Positions 20,862 through 31,695 are shown, counted from the stretch's first letter. The stretch: DNA of 57,059 bases from Seminavis robusta (GCA_903772945.1 CAICTM010000602.1:1-57059); one strand, 5' to 3'. Numbers and translations are program-made. Notes: generated by a model not told the origin, from the letters alone.

Positions 20862-22192
20862 ATGAGAAGCCAACCTCTGTTGTGGCGTTGTGTATCCTCC
20901 TTTGCTCTTGCATTATTGCTGCCAGTACTCGTTGTAGTATCCACTACAGAGGCAGCCATGGCCACTCGAACGACAGTGCTGAAACGGACCATTGAAGGTC
21001 TCTATCGACCTCATCGAAAACACGAGATTCTCTTTCAAGGCACCTTCCAGTCGCACTGGGCCCATCCCGATTTGGTGGAGATTGTAAAACAAACACAAAA
21101 TGCTACTACTACTAGTAGCACCATGCCATCGGCACCACTCACGGTGGAAATTCCCGATAGCGTCTACAGTTTTTCCGCATTCACGTCAGAATTTGTGAAA
21201 CTGTTGACGGAAGAAATTGCAAACTTTTATGCGGCGAGCGAACGATTCGACATTCCCATTCATCGTCCCAATTCCATGAACAAGTACGGTGTGGTCGTGA
21301 ACGAGATTGGATTGCGACCCTTGATTAGTTCCTTTCAGCAAGACTATCTGTGGCCCATTTCCAAGGTACTCTTTCCCCAAGAAGCCACACCCAAATTCGA
21401 TGGTCATCATTCCTTTATCGTACGGTATCAAGCCGACGAAGATTTGGGATTGGATATGCATACGGTCAGTATTGGTGTTGTTTTTGTTTTTGTTTTTGTT
21501 TTTGTTTTTGTTTTTGGTTGGATGTATAGAGGCCATGGACGGTTCTTCTAGCCAGTAGACGAATTCTGATTTGTTCTTTTCTTTTCCTCCTCTCTCTTTT
21601 GTCGGTACAATCTATCTGTGCGATTCAATCTACCCACCCCAATCCACTACTTGCAACAACACACACACACACACACATACACACACATGATGCCATATCA
21701 TACCAGGACGACTCGGATGTCACGTTCAATGTCTGTCTGGGGGAAACCTTTACCGGATCGACTTTGACATTTTGTGGCGAGTTTGGAGCGGCCAATCATC
21801 GACAATACACGCATCAATATCATCACCAAGTGGGACGGGCTATTTTGCATCTCGGCAGTCGTCGTCATGGAGCCGATGACATTGACACGGGCCGACGCAT
21901 GAACTTGATTGTCTGGAATCACAACTCGGTGTGGAGAGCCTCCAGCCAATATCGAGAATTGAAACACGGCATGGGATATCAACGGGAACAAGGACTGCCG
22001 TCCAAAGTGTGTTTGAGCTATACGCACGATGTGGATTATCTGGCGTATCATGACGACCTGCCGGAGCGGGCCAAGACATTGCAGTTGCATCCGTGGTGTC
22101 CGCCACCGGGAATGGAATACGAAGGGTTTGAAGATCAACTGCGAGCCAAGGATAAAAAGAAGAAGACACGTGATCCAGTGGATGAATTGTGA
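20862..22192 (+). CDS. Secreted/ER 2OG-Fe(II) oxygenase (prolyl-4-hydroxylase-like), two exons
   Basis: Exon 1 is 20862-21464 and exon 2 is 21707-22192, giving 362 residues in frame. A signal peptide (SSFALALLLPVLVVVSTTEA) opens the protein. The oxygenase core is in exon 2: HxD as H200-T201-D202 (the intron splits the motif right after T201), the distal His in GSRRHGADDI (H255), and R265 in GRRMNLIVW, the expected 2-oxoglutarate anchor. NVCLGETFTGSTLTF matches the DSBH strand between them. Known relatives hydroxylate Pro or Lys in ER proteins or collagen-like chains. The substrate here is unknown. An ER or secretory location is inferred from the signal peptide. Confidence 0.82.
21465..21706 (+). 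other. Intron (242 nt) with two microsatellites
   Basis: The donor is GTCAGT and the acceptor is ATACCAG. The intron contains a (TTTTTG)n run at ~21484-21518 and a (CA)n run at ~21657-21687. It is by far the longest intron defined in the window. Confidence 0.8.
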
Positions 22193-22935
22193 TTTGTGTG
22201 TGCTTCAGACGATGAGATAGGATAGGTTAGGATCGGATAGGATAGGATGGGACCAACCGTTTGCGATCAATGCCTCAGAGACTTGTCCAAGTCCAGTGTC
22301 TTTTGCCGCGGTATCATCACTGAGAGCATCAAGTCACAACAATCTGCTCTTAGGAAATGTGTCTGCTGATGAGTGTGAGAGGCGAGTTAGCAAGCCCACT
22401 CGAAGTTACAGCTCCAAGAAGCCCCTCAGGCCATCTTCGAATCTACTACTAGCCAGTAGTAGCAGGGCTTAACCCCATTGGCGAACTGAATATCTTTAAA
22501 ACTTGCTTTCGGCTCATTTGGCACCTCTCCACGAATTCGCCTACTTTAGCCAGCTTTTACCCTGTCTTAATTCTTGTTAACTCCATTTTACTACACAATC
22601 CTCGCTTTGCAGTGATGCATCGCGGCGACTGGATCTTTTCAAAGCTACCGTACTGTTGGTGACACCAAGATAGTCAAGTTCGTTAGTTTTGTCTTGCCTC
22701 TTGTTATTAAAAACCATGCAAGTTGAGAACCAAGCAAACCTTAAAAAAAAAATAGAAAGCATGAAGGGCAGCCACCCAGCCACCCAGCCGCCTCTTTTGT
22801 AGAAAAGAGCGTGTAAATTGCTGCCAACACGTCACTCAAACCGTCCACAGTCCACGCCACACCCGGTTTCGCCTCCTGTTTCGTGCATCCACACCACTCC
22901 ACCGACCACCCATCATAGCTTCACATGTTCCCACC
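22193..22935. other. Intergenic spacer
   Basis: A short GATAGGATAGG-type tandem tract lies at ~22215-22250. No gene is seen in the rest, which should hold the 3' UTR of the oxygenase and the promoter of the HAD gene. Confidence 0.4.
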
Positions 22936-24014
22936 ATGAGACCTACTCGTCTCATTATACTCTTGGCTTCTTTCCTACACACATTCGCCTTTCTACAACA
23001 TAATCCAACCATGACAATGAAAACAGGCACTACCGCGACGCCTGCCGTGACTGCCGGCGAAAAGGAGGAAACCGAGAAGATTCCTCCCAATGATGCTAAT
23101 ACCCCCCGTCAATTTCGAATGGTGGCTCTTGATTTGGATGGGACTCTTCTCAACTCGCAGCATCAGCCTTCAGAAGTCACCAAAGCGTGTCTTCGTCGTC
23201 TAGAAGATCAAGGCTTTGTGATATCCATTGCGACTGGTAGAGCCATCACGACTGTGTACGAAACTGTCAAGGCATTGAATCTATGCCAACCGATACCGGT
23301 CGTGTGCTCCAATGGCGCACAGGGTTATATGTGTAGTCTCGCGGAAGGACCAGATGGAGAGCGGAAAGTGGAAAAGAAACCACTCTTTTCGACTCCCGTT
23401 CCTGCCGTGGTGGCGCAGAAAACGATTGACTTGGCCAAAGAAATGGGATGTATATCGCAATACTACGTGGGAGAAGACATCTTTGCCGATCCTCGAGAAC
23501 CGTATGATTATAAAGTGGCCGAATTGTACATTGATCTAACGGGAAGCCAAACGCAATACGTCAAGGATCATTTCCAGGCGGCCATTCAAAAGGGACCTCC
23601 TTCCAAGCAGCTGGTTTTGTGCAAGGTGGAGGAACAAGACCAAATGATGGAAGCGTTTGATCGCGAGTTGAGCAAAGAACCTATCTTATCAATGGGAAGA
23701 GAGCCCATATTGTGCGAGGTCATTTGGGGTGGTTCATGGAAATCTTGCACCCGGATGTTTGCAAGGGAAACGGATTGATCAAAATGTGCGACCATTTGAG
23801 GATTCCAATAGAGGAGACCGTTGCCTTTGGAGACGGCGACAATGATTTGGAATTCATTCAAATGGCTGGAAAGGGAATTGCCATGAGCAATGCTGCGGAC
23901 GTGGTAAAGAAAGTTGCGGATCAAGTTATTGACCTCAACAATGACGAAGATGGAGTGGCCAAGACTTTGGAGAGATTGGAGGCAGAAGGGGTCTTGGTCT
24001 TTTCTACTGAATAG
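22936..24014 (+). CDS. HAD-IIB (Cof-type) phosphatase, frame broken once
   Basis: The start MRPTRLIILLASFLHTFAF looks like a signal or targeting segment, and the HAD core follows. Motif I is VALDLDGT (D66, D68), motif II is SIATGRA, a Lys-bearing motif III lies between, and motif IV is GDGDND. The 22936-23778 frame stops at TGA, and the frame with motif IV runs to 24014. They join at GGTTCATGG (23731-23739) if one T is added to TT, giving a continuous GGFMEILHPDVCKGNGL-type HAD-IIB junction. Known Cof proteins dephosphorylate sugar phosphates, PLP or FMN-type substrates. A plastid location is possible from the Phe-rich presequence but weakly supported. Confidence 0.78.
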
Positions 24015-24200
24015 AATAGATTAGATTAGCAATAGAACCCAACAACACAAAACGCAGTCCCACTAGCTAGCAACTGATGTGCCGGTACTGTACCACCACA
24101 GCCTGCAGGCACCCCGGCGACTGGTGTAACGTTTCCTAGCTCTTTTGTCTTGTAGCTAAGCAAGCTTTAAGGTTCTTGGCTGCAAAACGTGCAAACACAA

Positions 24201-24262
24201 CTGCTTCAAATCAAACACAGGACCTTCAGATCTCAAGTCCGACAATCTCCCAACTGTGGGTC
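24201..24262 (-). pseudogene. tRNA-Phe pseudogene fragment
   Basis: The region matches the T-arm, anticodon arm and part of the D-arm of the intact tRNA-Phe (ACACAGGACCTTCAGATCT shared) but has base changes in each stem, and the acceptor 5' strand is lost. The flank GTGCAAACACAAC and the sequence before it also match, so the copy is a segmental duplication rather than a retro-insert. Confidence 0.7.
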
Positions 24263-24835
24263 CAAAATGCAAGCCAACCGCAAGCAAAAAGCCAAGGAAT
24301 AAGCCAACGAAGAATCCAAGGAAAAGGGACAGGCATCCAAAACCAAGCGCTCAAGGAAATAATATTCAAGGAGCTGACAAAGAAGTCCGGGGAAGAATCA
24401 AAGGAAGAAACAAAGTCCCCTGGCAAGGAGGCACAACACGGCACAACATCCAATGTTTCCTTCCAAGAAAAAGGACCCAGGTGACGAGTCCACTCCCAAG
24501 TCCCCTGGGTAAATGGTCACAGTCGCCACTTACTACCACGTCTTTGAATAGTAGTGGCTGGAAGAAGTGTGGTCAAGCTTGCCAGGAGGAGGTGCCCAGA
24601 TACCAATCTCCCGTACCGGTACCCTTTTGGGAAGAAACTTCTCTTGATTTTGATTGCTTCCAAGCCAGCCATGTTGGAGTCTGTATGCTTGTTGGTTTCC
24701 TCCTGAACTGTGGAGTTGTTCTACCAATCCCGCATTTTGTCTTGTAGCTCTAGAAGCAAGCTAAGGTTGGTTGCAAAAGGTGCAAACACAACAACTCCAA
24801 GAAATCAACTGTAGGAAGAAGCACAAAAAGCAAAA

Positions 24836-24859
24836 TGCTTTGACTGTGAATCGAACACA

Positions 24860-24903
<44 letters not shown>

Positions 24904-24908
24904 AAAGC
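24836..24908 (-). tRNA. trnF: tRNA-Phe (anticodon GAA)
   Basis: The 73-nt cloverleaf folds cleanly on the minus strand. The acceptor stem GCTTTGA/TCAAAGC has 7 pairs and discriminator A. The D-stem is GCTC/GAGC, the anticodon stem TCAGA/TCTGA with loop CTGAAGA (GAA), the variable loop AGGTC, and the T-stem CTGTG/CACAG with TTCGATT. There is no intron and no encoded CCA, as expected for a nuclear gene. It decodes UUY Phe codons. Confidence 0.93.
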
Positions 24909-25375
24909 AGATATTCATTAACACTTACATCAACATGTGTGTTTATAATGGATGCTTTTGGATTGTCATCGTCGCCACTGATCTCCACTTTTGTTCCGCT
25001 CTAACGCGGGAGTTCTGTTTCACACTCAAAATGTGTCAAAATGTGGTGCCGGTTACGAATTGAAGCTCGGCCGACTTCACCTCAGTCACAGTTCGGTTTT
25101 AAAATGAGTGACGAGTCGAGTCGAGTCAAACGAGGGAAGAAAAGTGAGTGATCAAAGATTCGAGCTCTTTTTCGGGAAAAGCACACCATTGAAGTCTCCA
25201 TTTTCGAGACAACCACAGCACTTGTTAGGTGCAGAGTTTGTTTCTTCTTTGGTTGCTTGTTGATCCAACTCTATCAAGTGCTTCTACTTGCTCTTGTGTC
25301 CAGAAAGAGAGAGAGAGAGAGAGAGAGCGACCGACGCAAGGCAAGGCAAGGCAAGGCAAGGCAAGGCAAGGCACA

Positions 25376-26275
25376 ATGAAGAAGATTTTCATCATCAATT
25401 GGGAGGGCGAGGAGTACGAGTTGGAGGAACCTGAGATTTTGAGCTACGATGAATGCGTCGACAATCTTCGTACCAAGCTCCACCTAGATGGACATTTTTT
25501 CAAGGCCGAAACGATGGAAGAACAGTATAAACTCTGTGAAGTCTTCCATCTGCTCTGCGATCATGTCTCTGCGATCTACGACACAAATGGAAATGAAAAC
25601 GACGCCCGTGCACCAGACTGGAAGCCATGCGACTTGACCGACAATGGGGCTGGAAACTATGTGGCTGTGTACAAGGATGGATCGCACAAGCAAGGCATGT
25701 CAAGACACTGTACAACTCGCGCTTCTCGGCAAGGCTTTGTATTCATTGCGAGGATGCTCGACATGGAAGAAGTAAGAGGCTCGGTCCCGCGACAGCTTGT
25801 CACCGACATTTTGAATCTCGAACTCCCAGGGTTGGCCGCACACAATAGTCATGACGGAGAAATGGAAGATCTTGTTGCAATGCAAGTGTGTGAGATTCTC
25901 TATGCTTGTATGCGAGCCAACTGCGTCACGAATACGGTAGGAGAGTTGTTCCTGCAACTGCCATCCGACGAAGTCCGAGAGGCCGTCACTCCAACAGAGT
26001 TCTCGCCTGCTGCGATCGAGTTCATGAAAGACATCCCCGTCAATGGGATCACGTGCCAGTTTACGTGGGAGACCATTCGAAGCACATTGTACGGCATCGC
26101 CAAGTCGTCTCCAGACTCGATCCTACGAGAAAAGCTTCGCGATGAGCCAAAAGGCGAAGCATCAACTTTTTTGTTGAATTGCAACCCACTTCTCCTTTGG
26201 ATCCAAAAAAATGTGCCCTCGGTTAACCCGTTAGAAGGCTCGGCCGACTTGAAAAGAAGACTAAAGCACGTCTGA
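25376..26275 (+). CDS. Unknown soluble protein
   Basis: This is an intact 299-residue ORF that starts MKKIFIINWEGEEYELEEPE. It has no signal peptide or membrane helix. The N-terminal ~90 residues are acidic and Cys-containing (LCEVFHLLCDHV). The middle has RQGFVFIARMLDMEEVRG, and the C-terminus is basic (LKRRLKHV). It looks like a globular helical protein. The start is placed after the (GGCAA)n tract that abuts the ATG. An in-frame upstream ATG is absent. No family is recognised. Confidence 0.65.
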   Translation: MKKIFIINWEGEEYELEEPEILSYDECVDNLRTKLHLDGHFFKAETMEEQYKLCEVFHLLCDHVSAIYDTNGNENDARAPDWKPCDLTDNGAGNYVAVYKDGSHKQGMSRHCTTRASRQGFVFIARMLDMEEVRGSVPRQLVTDILNLELPGLAAHNSHDGEMEDLVAMQVCEILYACMRANCVTNTVGELFLQLPSDEVREAVTPTEFSPAAIEFMKDIPVNGITCQFTWETIRSTLYGIAKSSPDSILREKLRDEPKGEASTFLLNCNPLLLWIQKNVPSVNPLEGSADLKRRLKHV

Positions 26276-26369
26276 ATAAATGGCGCCAAAAATCCTCGAC
26301 CTGATTTTTAAGTAGAAAACAACCTGGCTATAATACTAAAAGCTTTAATTAATTAATTGGTACTAACTA
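26276..26369. other. Short convergent spacer
   Basis: Only 94 bp separate two convergent genes. It includes TTAATTAATTAATTGG, probably 3' UTR sequence. Confidence 0.4.
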
Positions 26370-28184
26370 TTAATAGGCAAGACTTCGAATGTATGCTTCA
26401 TCCACCACACCCGTTCGGCCATAGCGCAAGCAAACCTCCACCAACTCCTTGGACGAAGCCAAAGCCCTCTTTTCCAAGTATGAGTTGCGCACCACATTGG
26501 GGGGAGGACGCGCCACATGCAAGAGCTTGTCGTAGTAATGGGAAATCATATCGTCGCTGTCGCCATTGTAGGCTTCGAATCGCCGGGGAGTCGCCAGTTT
26601 CCACACATCCTCTTCGGTTTGCGGACAAGGCGTATTCTCACTGGAGAGCAACTGTCCCTTTTCGCAGTTGTACTGGTAGCACCGCACCACTCCGATACGG
26701 CCCACCGCTTCCAGACGATCGGCATAGCGAGGAATGAGTTTCCAATAGGCATTGTTGGCTGCCACCGCTGGGGGGACACGGTTCTTGTTCTGGCTGCAGC
26801 TCACGTAGGAAATCAATTCCACTACGGCATCTTGTTGCTGCTGTTCCTGCAGTCCCTCCACGTGGGACATGATTTGACGGGCGTGTTCATAGTTTGTATG
26901 GCTTGGAAAGTATTTGGTGTCGTCCACGTCATGCAAGAGGGCCGCCACCAGCACCAACATGGATTGTTGCGACGACAAGGGGGGTACATGGGCGTGCACC
27001 GCCTTGGTCGCATGCTCATAGACCCGCCGGATATGCTTCATGCCATGCGACTCCTTGATGTGTCCTTGATGGTCGTGATAGAATTGGATGACTCGTTCCC
27101 GAACCTTTCCAGCAATACTGGCATCGGGAGTTTCCACAACCAGCACATGTCGCGTGGATGGTTCCGAGGTGGATTGAAGGTGCTTCCAATGCGCTTCGGG
27201 AATCAAGTCGGGGAATACATTGGCCACCTTCTTGGCAAGAAATTCCGAGTACTCGACCGATCCATCGAATTGGCATCGGATCTTTGTTTTGGCCCATCGT
27301 TCTTGGACACGTTGTTGGGTGTCATTTTGGGTATCGGGCAATGGGAGTGCGGTCATTTTGGCCGTCCAACTGGGATCGTAGAAAAAGGGCAAGGAGAGTC
27401 GCTGCTCGGTCGAAGACAAGTTACGGGCTCGATGAAAGGGTGAAATGAACTTTCCACCAGTCAATCGATCGAGGACATCACCCACGTTCATGATAATGCC
27501 ATGCGGGACAAAGGGCACGGCACACCACTGTTTGGATTCTGGATGTTGGAATTCCAAGCCAGGCGCATTGGTCAAGATCATGGTCCAAAGTCCATAGTCC
27601 GAGTGTTCTCCAATGCCCCATTGTTGTCCTTCTTGCTCGGCCTGCTGCGGCTTGTAGCTAAATGCACGTGGCAAAATGACAGGATCGTATTGCGTGACAT
27701 TCTGTTCAATGGTATCTTCGGGCAATTCCAGACCTGTCGCCAAGACTCGCATCATGCGATTTCCCAACTCTTTCATTTGTTTGTGGTATTCGACATAGAC
27801 GTCTTTCATTGCGGGAATCTCCTCATTGGGAAACACATTGCTGCCAAAAGTGGGGAGGCCCAACTGGGGGTGGTCGCTGGGATGCTCATCCCCCAAGTAC
27901 AGTCCTTCCTTGGCATCTTCTTGTTGGCCGCCACAAGATCGCTCTCCTCCATATGGCATGTAGCCCCGCCATTTGGCGCCGTGGAGTTGCAGGTTGTACT
28001 TTTCCTTGATCTCCAAGGGCAAATCGAAAAACTGATGACCCAGCGTCAGCACTTGATCCAACAGCGCAGAATCCAAGCCGTGATGTACCAGCACAAATCC
28101 ACCCCAGGTAGAACAGGCAGACGCAATCTCCGACACGGCCGTTGGAGATGACAAGGAAATCACAGGAGGGGTGGTGGCTGTCAT
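26370..28184 (-). CDS. 2OG-Fe(II) oxygenase fused to an HD domain
   Basis: This is an intact 604-residue protein that starts MTATTPPVISLSS. Residues ~10-280 are an isopenicillin-N-synthase-type oxygenase. It has an N-terminal DIOX_N-like region, EHSDYGLWT (H194, D196), the distal H251 in ISPFHRARN, and RLSLPF (R262 and Ser) for 2-oxoglutarate. Residues ~365-480 are an HD domain: H380/H384 in ESHGMKHIRR, the signature LLHDVDDTKY (H418, D419) and a later NKNRVPP-YADRLEAVG region. Both metal sites look complete. In PhnY/PhnZ an oxygenase and an HD oxygenase act in sequence on phosphonates. Here one polypeptide holds an oxygenase of a different subfamily and an HD domain closer to the YedJ/pyrophosphatase type. 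Substrate is unknown. A linked two-step reaction is inferred only. Confidence 0.82.
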   Translation of the reverse strand: MTATTPPVISLSSPTAVSEIASACSTWGGFVLVHHGLDSALLDQVLTLGHQFFDLPLEIKEKYNLQLHGAKWRGYMPYGGERSCGGQQEDAKEGLYLGDEHPSDHPQLGLPTFGSNVFPNEEIPAMKDVYVEYHKQMKELGNRMMRVLATGLELPEDTIEQNVTQYDPVILPRAFSYKPQQAEQEGQQWGIGEHSDYGLWTMILTNAPGLEFQHPESKQWCAVPFVPHGIIMNVGDVLDRLTGGKFISPFHRARNLSSTEQRLSLPFFYDPSWTAKMTALPLPDTQNDTQQRVQERWAKTKIRCQFDGSVEYSEFLAKKVANVFPDLIPEAHWKHLQSTSEPSTRHVLVVETPDASIAGKVRERVIQFYHDHQGHIKESHGMKHIRRVYEHATKAVHAHVPPLSSQQSMLVLVAALLHDVDDTKYFPSHTNYEHARQIMSHVEGLQEQQQQDAVVELISYVSCSQNKNRVPPAVAANNAYWKLIPRYADRLEAVGRIGVVRCYQYNCEKGQLLSSENTPCPQTEEDVWKLATPRRFEAYNGDSDDMISHYYDKLLHVARPPPNVVRNSYLEKRALASSKELVEVCLRYGRTGVVDEAYIRSLAY

Positions 28185-28404
28185 GGTGGATGGGATGGAT
28201 GGATGGATGGATACGATTGACGAGAAACAGTCTCCTGTTGCTACCGGTAGCTATGATACAGTAGCATCGAAGAGCAAGATCAGAAACAGAAGGAATCAAA
28301 AGAGGCTCGGAAATTTTGGCCAATTTCTGGACTTGCGAAAGATAACAATGACATACGCTTCCCTTAGGTTTAAGATTCTAACGGAAACAGGAACGACATG
28401 ATAG

Positions 28405-28443
28405 AGTCGAGTCGAGTCGAGTCGAGTCGAGTCGAGTCGAGTC
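28405..28443 (+). repeat. (GAGTC)n microsatellite
   Basis: About eight perfect copies of the 5-bp unit GAGTC are followed by a variant end. Confidence 0.9.
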
Positions 28444-29290
28444 GTACGACTGTACTAGTTAGTGTGACTGGAGTGACTGGGCTGGTACCGTACGGTATGG
28501 TATTGCTGTTATTATGATTGCTTTTGCCCTCAATGGACTGAGGGTCTTTCACACTTTTATCGCTGTACGTATGTGTGTGTGTGTGTTTGTGTGTGTGTTT
28601 GTTGCAGCTGTTTTCGTCGCTCGTTAAGGATAGGGATTAATCTTGTGTGTTCTGTTGGACACAGTAGTTTCTACGCATGGGTACCAGTACTGGCTGGCTA
28701 TGCAGACTCGCTAGTGCTCTGAGTGTGACTTCCCCTGGTACGTGGAATCGCCAACCACGGAGTTGGCTGGGTTAGAATTTTGTTGTGGTCGTCCCTTTTT
28801 TTGGTCCTTTTTGTAGGGTTAGGGTTAGCCGAGTTAGCCGAGTTTGACTTATGCACCGTACCCACATTGGGTTCACAGTCCGTATCTAGATAAAGCACGG
28901 TAGCAATGTTAGTACTGAAAATTCTATAGTAAGCAGCATGACATCTTTGGAGTTTATGGAGTGAAGTTTAGATGTAAACACTGCAGTGGATTGAGGCAAA
29001 CCATTTGAAAATGTAGCTCCACCCCCATCAATTGCCATGGAGTTGACCAGAGCCAAATGCAACATCATCACCAAAGTGGATCCAACTCTGCACATGCATC
29101 CACATAGGTATCCCCGAGCCTCTGCTTGAACTGGATACAAAACGGACGACATTTTGTTAGGGCTTGACGACAGTAGCATAGCAACAATGCCTCGGACGCA
29201 GAAGGACTCAGAGATCGAGACGGCTCACATTCGCATGCTGAAGCGGAATTAAATGAATTCAAGACTTCATGGCCATTGCAAAGTAAGTAG

Positions 29291-29338
29291 CGATCCGTCG
29301 AACGATCCGTCGAACGATCCGTCGAACGATCCGTCGAA
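29291..29338 (+). repeat. 12-bp tandem repeat
   Basis: Four tandem copies of the 12-mer CGATCCGTCGAA are present. The same motif reappears once at ~29520. Confidence 0.85.
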
Positions 29339-29971
29339 TGGAATGGAAAATTTCGCTCTGACCACAAACATATTCATCACTCCAAAAGATCGCTCCGGCA
29401 TACGAGTATATTATAGAGCAGTAGCTGCTTGTTGCATGCAGGCATCGCTCCGTGGAAGAGGAGGCGTCATCGGCCGCTCCGTGGAAAAGGAGGCTTCATG
29501 GTGTCATCGATCTCAACTCGATCCGTCGAACGATCGAACGGCTGCCGCTACCACTACCAACCAAACAAGAGGAGCCCGACATGGTAGGGAGTATTAGTAG
29601 CCATGAAAGAGGAGTAGCCGCTGTAAAGAAGAGGAGATAGCATCATTTTGATAGAGCCAATAGATTTATCGAACGAAATAATGAAAAAGAGGAGGATACC
29701 ATATACGAGTGGCTCGGATCGTTCCGAGTGTGTTACTAGTACATGTACTGGTTAGAGTGCCAGTTGAGCCCCTCTTAGTTAGGGATGAGACTAGTAAATG
29801 GCATTTAACTATTTAAATAGCCATTCAAACCTCAGAGTGAGGCGGGCCGACTTTCCTCCGTGTTATTTGTTAGTGACAGAATCCAAGCCCCTCTCAACCC
29901 AATGTGACCGATAATACCGGTACCGTAACTGTGCAAGCACCCGTATGGTATGGTTAAAACTTGGGTTATTT

Positions 29972-30618
29972 AGATTATACCATTACGCGGTACCGGCCGG
30001 ATGTAACCAAACTCCACTCCTCAATATAAAGGGGCGTTTCGGTAGATTAGACCATTACCGTGGTCAGGCAGCTTCGATTTGTTGATTCAAACGCGCGCCA
30101 CACTTTTCGTACACTTCTACATGAGCTCTGTGAACTGTACCAGAAATGCGGCACGCGTTTGAATCAATAAAATCGAAGCTGCTCGTACCGCCAGATGTAA
30201 CCAAACTCCACTCCTCAATATAAACGGGGTTTAGGTAGATTAGACCATTACGGGTACCGGCCAGATGTACCAAACTCCACTCCTCAAAATAAACGGGGGT
30301 TTAGGTAGATTAGACCATTACGCGGTACCGGCCAGATGTAACCAAACTCCACTCCTCAATATATATAAAGGGGGGTTTAGGTGGATTAGACCATTACGCG
30401 GTACCGGCCAGATGTAACCAAACTCCACTCCTCAATATAAAGGGGGGTTTAGGTAGATTAGACCATTACGTGGTACCGGCCAGATGTAACCAAACTCCAC
30501 TCCTCAATATAAACGGGGGTTTAGGTAGATTAGACCATTACGCGTTACCGGCCAGATGTAACCAAACTCTACTCCTCAATAATATAAACAGGGGTTTAGG
30601 TAGATTAAACCATTACGC
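29972..30618 (+). repeat. Satellite-like array, ~70-bp unit, seven copies
   Basis: Seven units share CCAAACTCCACTCCTCAA, a short AT/G-rich spacer, GGTAGATTAGACCATTACG and GGTACCGGCCAGATGTAA. Unit length varies from 69 to 77 bp by changes in the TATA/G-run spacer. The first and second units are separated by a 115-bp inverted-repeat insertion (30068-30182). Confidence 0.9.
30068..30182. mobile_element. Short hairpin (foldback/MITE-like) insertion in the satellite
   Basis: The ends are inverted copies over ~28 bp: GCAGCTTCGATT and TTGATTCAAACGCG at the left, and CGCGTTTGAATCAAT then AATCGAAGCTGC at the right. The interior is ~59 bp of unrelated sequence. It interrupts a satellite unit, so it was inserted after the array formed or moved with it. 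No clear target duplication is visible. Confidence 0.65.
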
Positions 30619-31695
30619 AACAGCTATCTAAAGCACGTATACATTCTGGGAGCCCATGGCAGTAAGTATTAGCTATTTGCCAATCAAGTGACAGCCCTTT
30701 TTGCTATTTCTATTTCCGTGGTTGGCGCAACCGGGGGCATCTTGTTTCGTCTCCTGGAGACGATTTGCTTTAGGGGTAATGGTACCGATGGGGGCAGAGG
30801 TTTGAATTATACCCGGCGCGCATTACTTAGAAGGCCCTGTAGAAGTCTACGGACCCAAAAACGACACTTCGAACTATTGTCGATCTGTTGGACTTGCTGA
30901 CAACATCAAGGTATAGAGACTGTATTATTAGCAGCTCCCATGGCCCTGGCAGGAGAGAGTCGCGTCACATGAATGCCCAATCAACTGTCCAGACTCTCAA
31001 TGGGCTCTTGCGGGAGGCACCTGGCAAATGGAGTAATCAAGCTTTGAATGAAGACAAGAACAAGGGCAAGCTCTCAGCCAAAAGTCCGCCAAATCGGAAA
31101 CGCAAAGCCTCCCATTCCCTTGACCGAAGCACTTCCTTTTGTAACGTGACTACCTAGCACGTATTGTAGCCAATCAAGAATTTACTGTAGCTACAATCCT
31201 CCTTCTCATTTGACAAGTCCTTACTACCCTCCAATTGGTTGCCCGACCCTCCGTTTACTCTTCTCCAACTTCAGTTGCGATCCACGCTCGAGTAGACCTT
31301 TAGAAGGTCCTCCACAAATCGAGGACCTACATTGGACTCCTCCCGAACCAATACCTCGACTGCATGGACCAATACCGGTGCCGTGTTGTACTCGTGGCTC
31401 GATGATACCTAGCAAGCTACCGTAGCTATCTACGGGCCGTGAGCCTGTGTGCATGTATCGTTGCGCAGTACAGTATTCTCGTTGAAAATACTTCAAATTA
31501 ATTAATCTCTACTGAACATGCATTCCTTGTTACAAACGACGTTCCGCTCGTCGCCGACCAACCCTTTTACTTCAAGAGACAATGGTTCTGCTCTCGTTAA
31601 CGAACAGTACCAGTATCAAAAAGCACACCTTGACTGTTTTCTCACTCCAGCATGCATGCTTGCACTGCACTGTACTGCACTGCACCACGAACTAA

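Larger units (their letters stand above)
24015..25375. other. Intergenic region with tRNA gene and related copy
   Basis: This region holds tRNA-Phe (24836-24908) and a degenerate copy of part of it with its flank (about 24140-24262 against 24735-24908). 25310-25375 holds a (GA)n run and a (GGCAA)n run just before the next start codon. No protein gene is seen. Confidence 0.5.
28185..31695. other. Repeat-rich gene-free region
   Basis: About 3.5 kb without a supportable gene. It contains (TGGA)n near 28190, (GAGTC)n at 28405-28443, a GT-rich microsatellite at ~28573-28600, a 12-bp repeat at 29291-29338 and the satellite at 29972-30618. 30690-31160 and 31200-31695 show no convincing coding signal. 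Confidence 0.5.

Noticed and set aside
26517..27443. Plus-strand 308-codon open frame opposite the oxygenase-HD gene
   Set aside because: Antisense shadow; the minus strand has complete catalytic motifs.
28814..28830. Possible interstitial telomere repeat (TAGGGTTAGGGTTAG)
   Set aside because: Only about two units and no further copies nearby; likely chance.
30688..31157. Short plus-strand open frames in the repeat-rich region
   Set aside because: No domain, no start context and no continuity; not better than chance.
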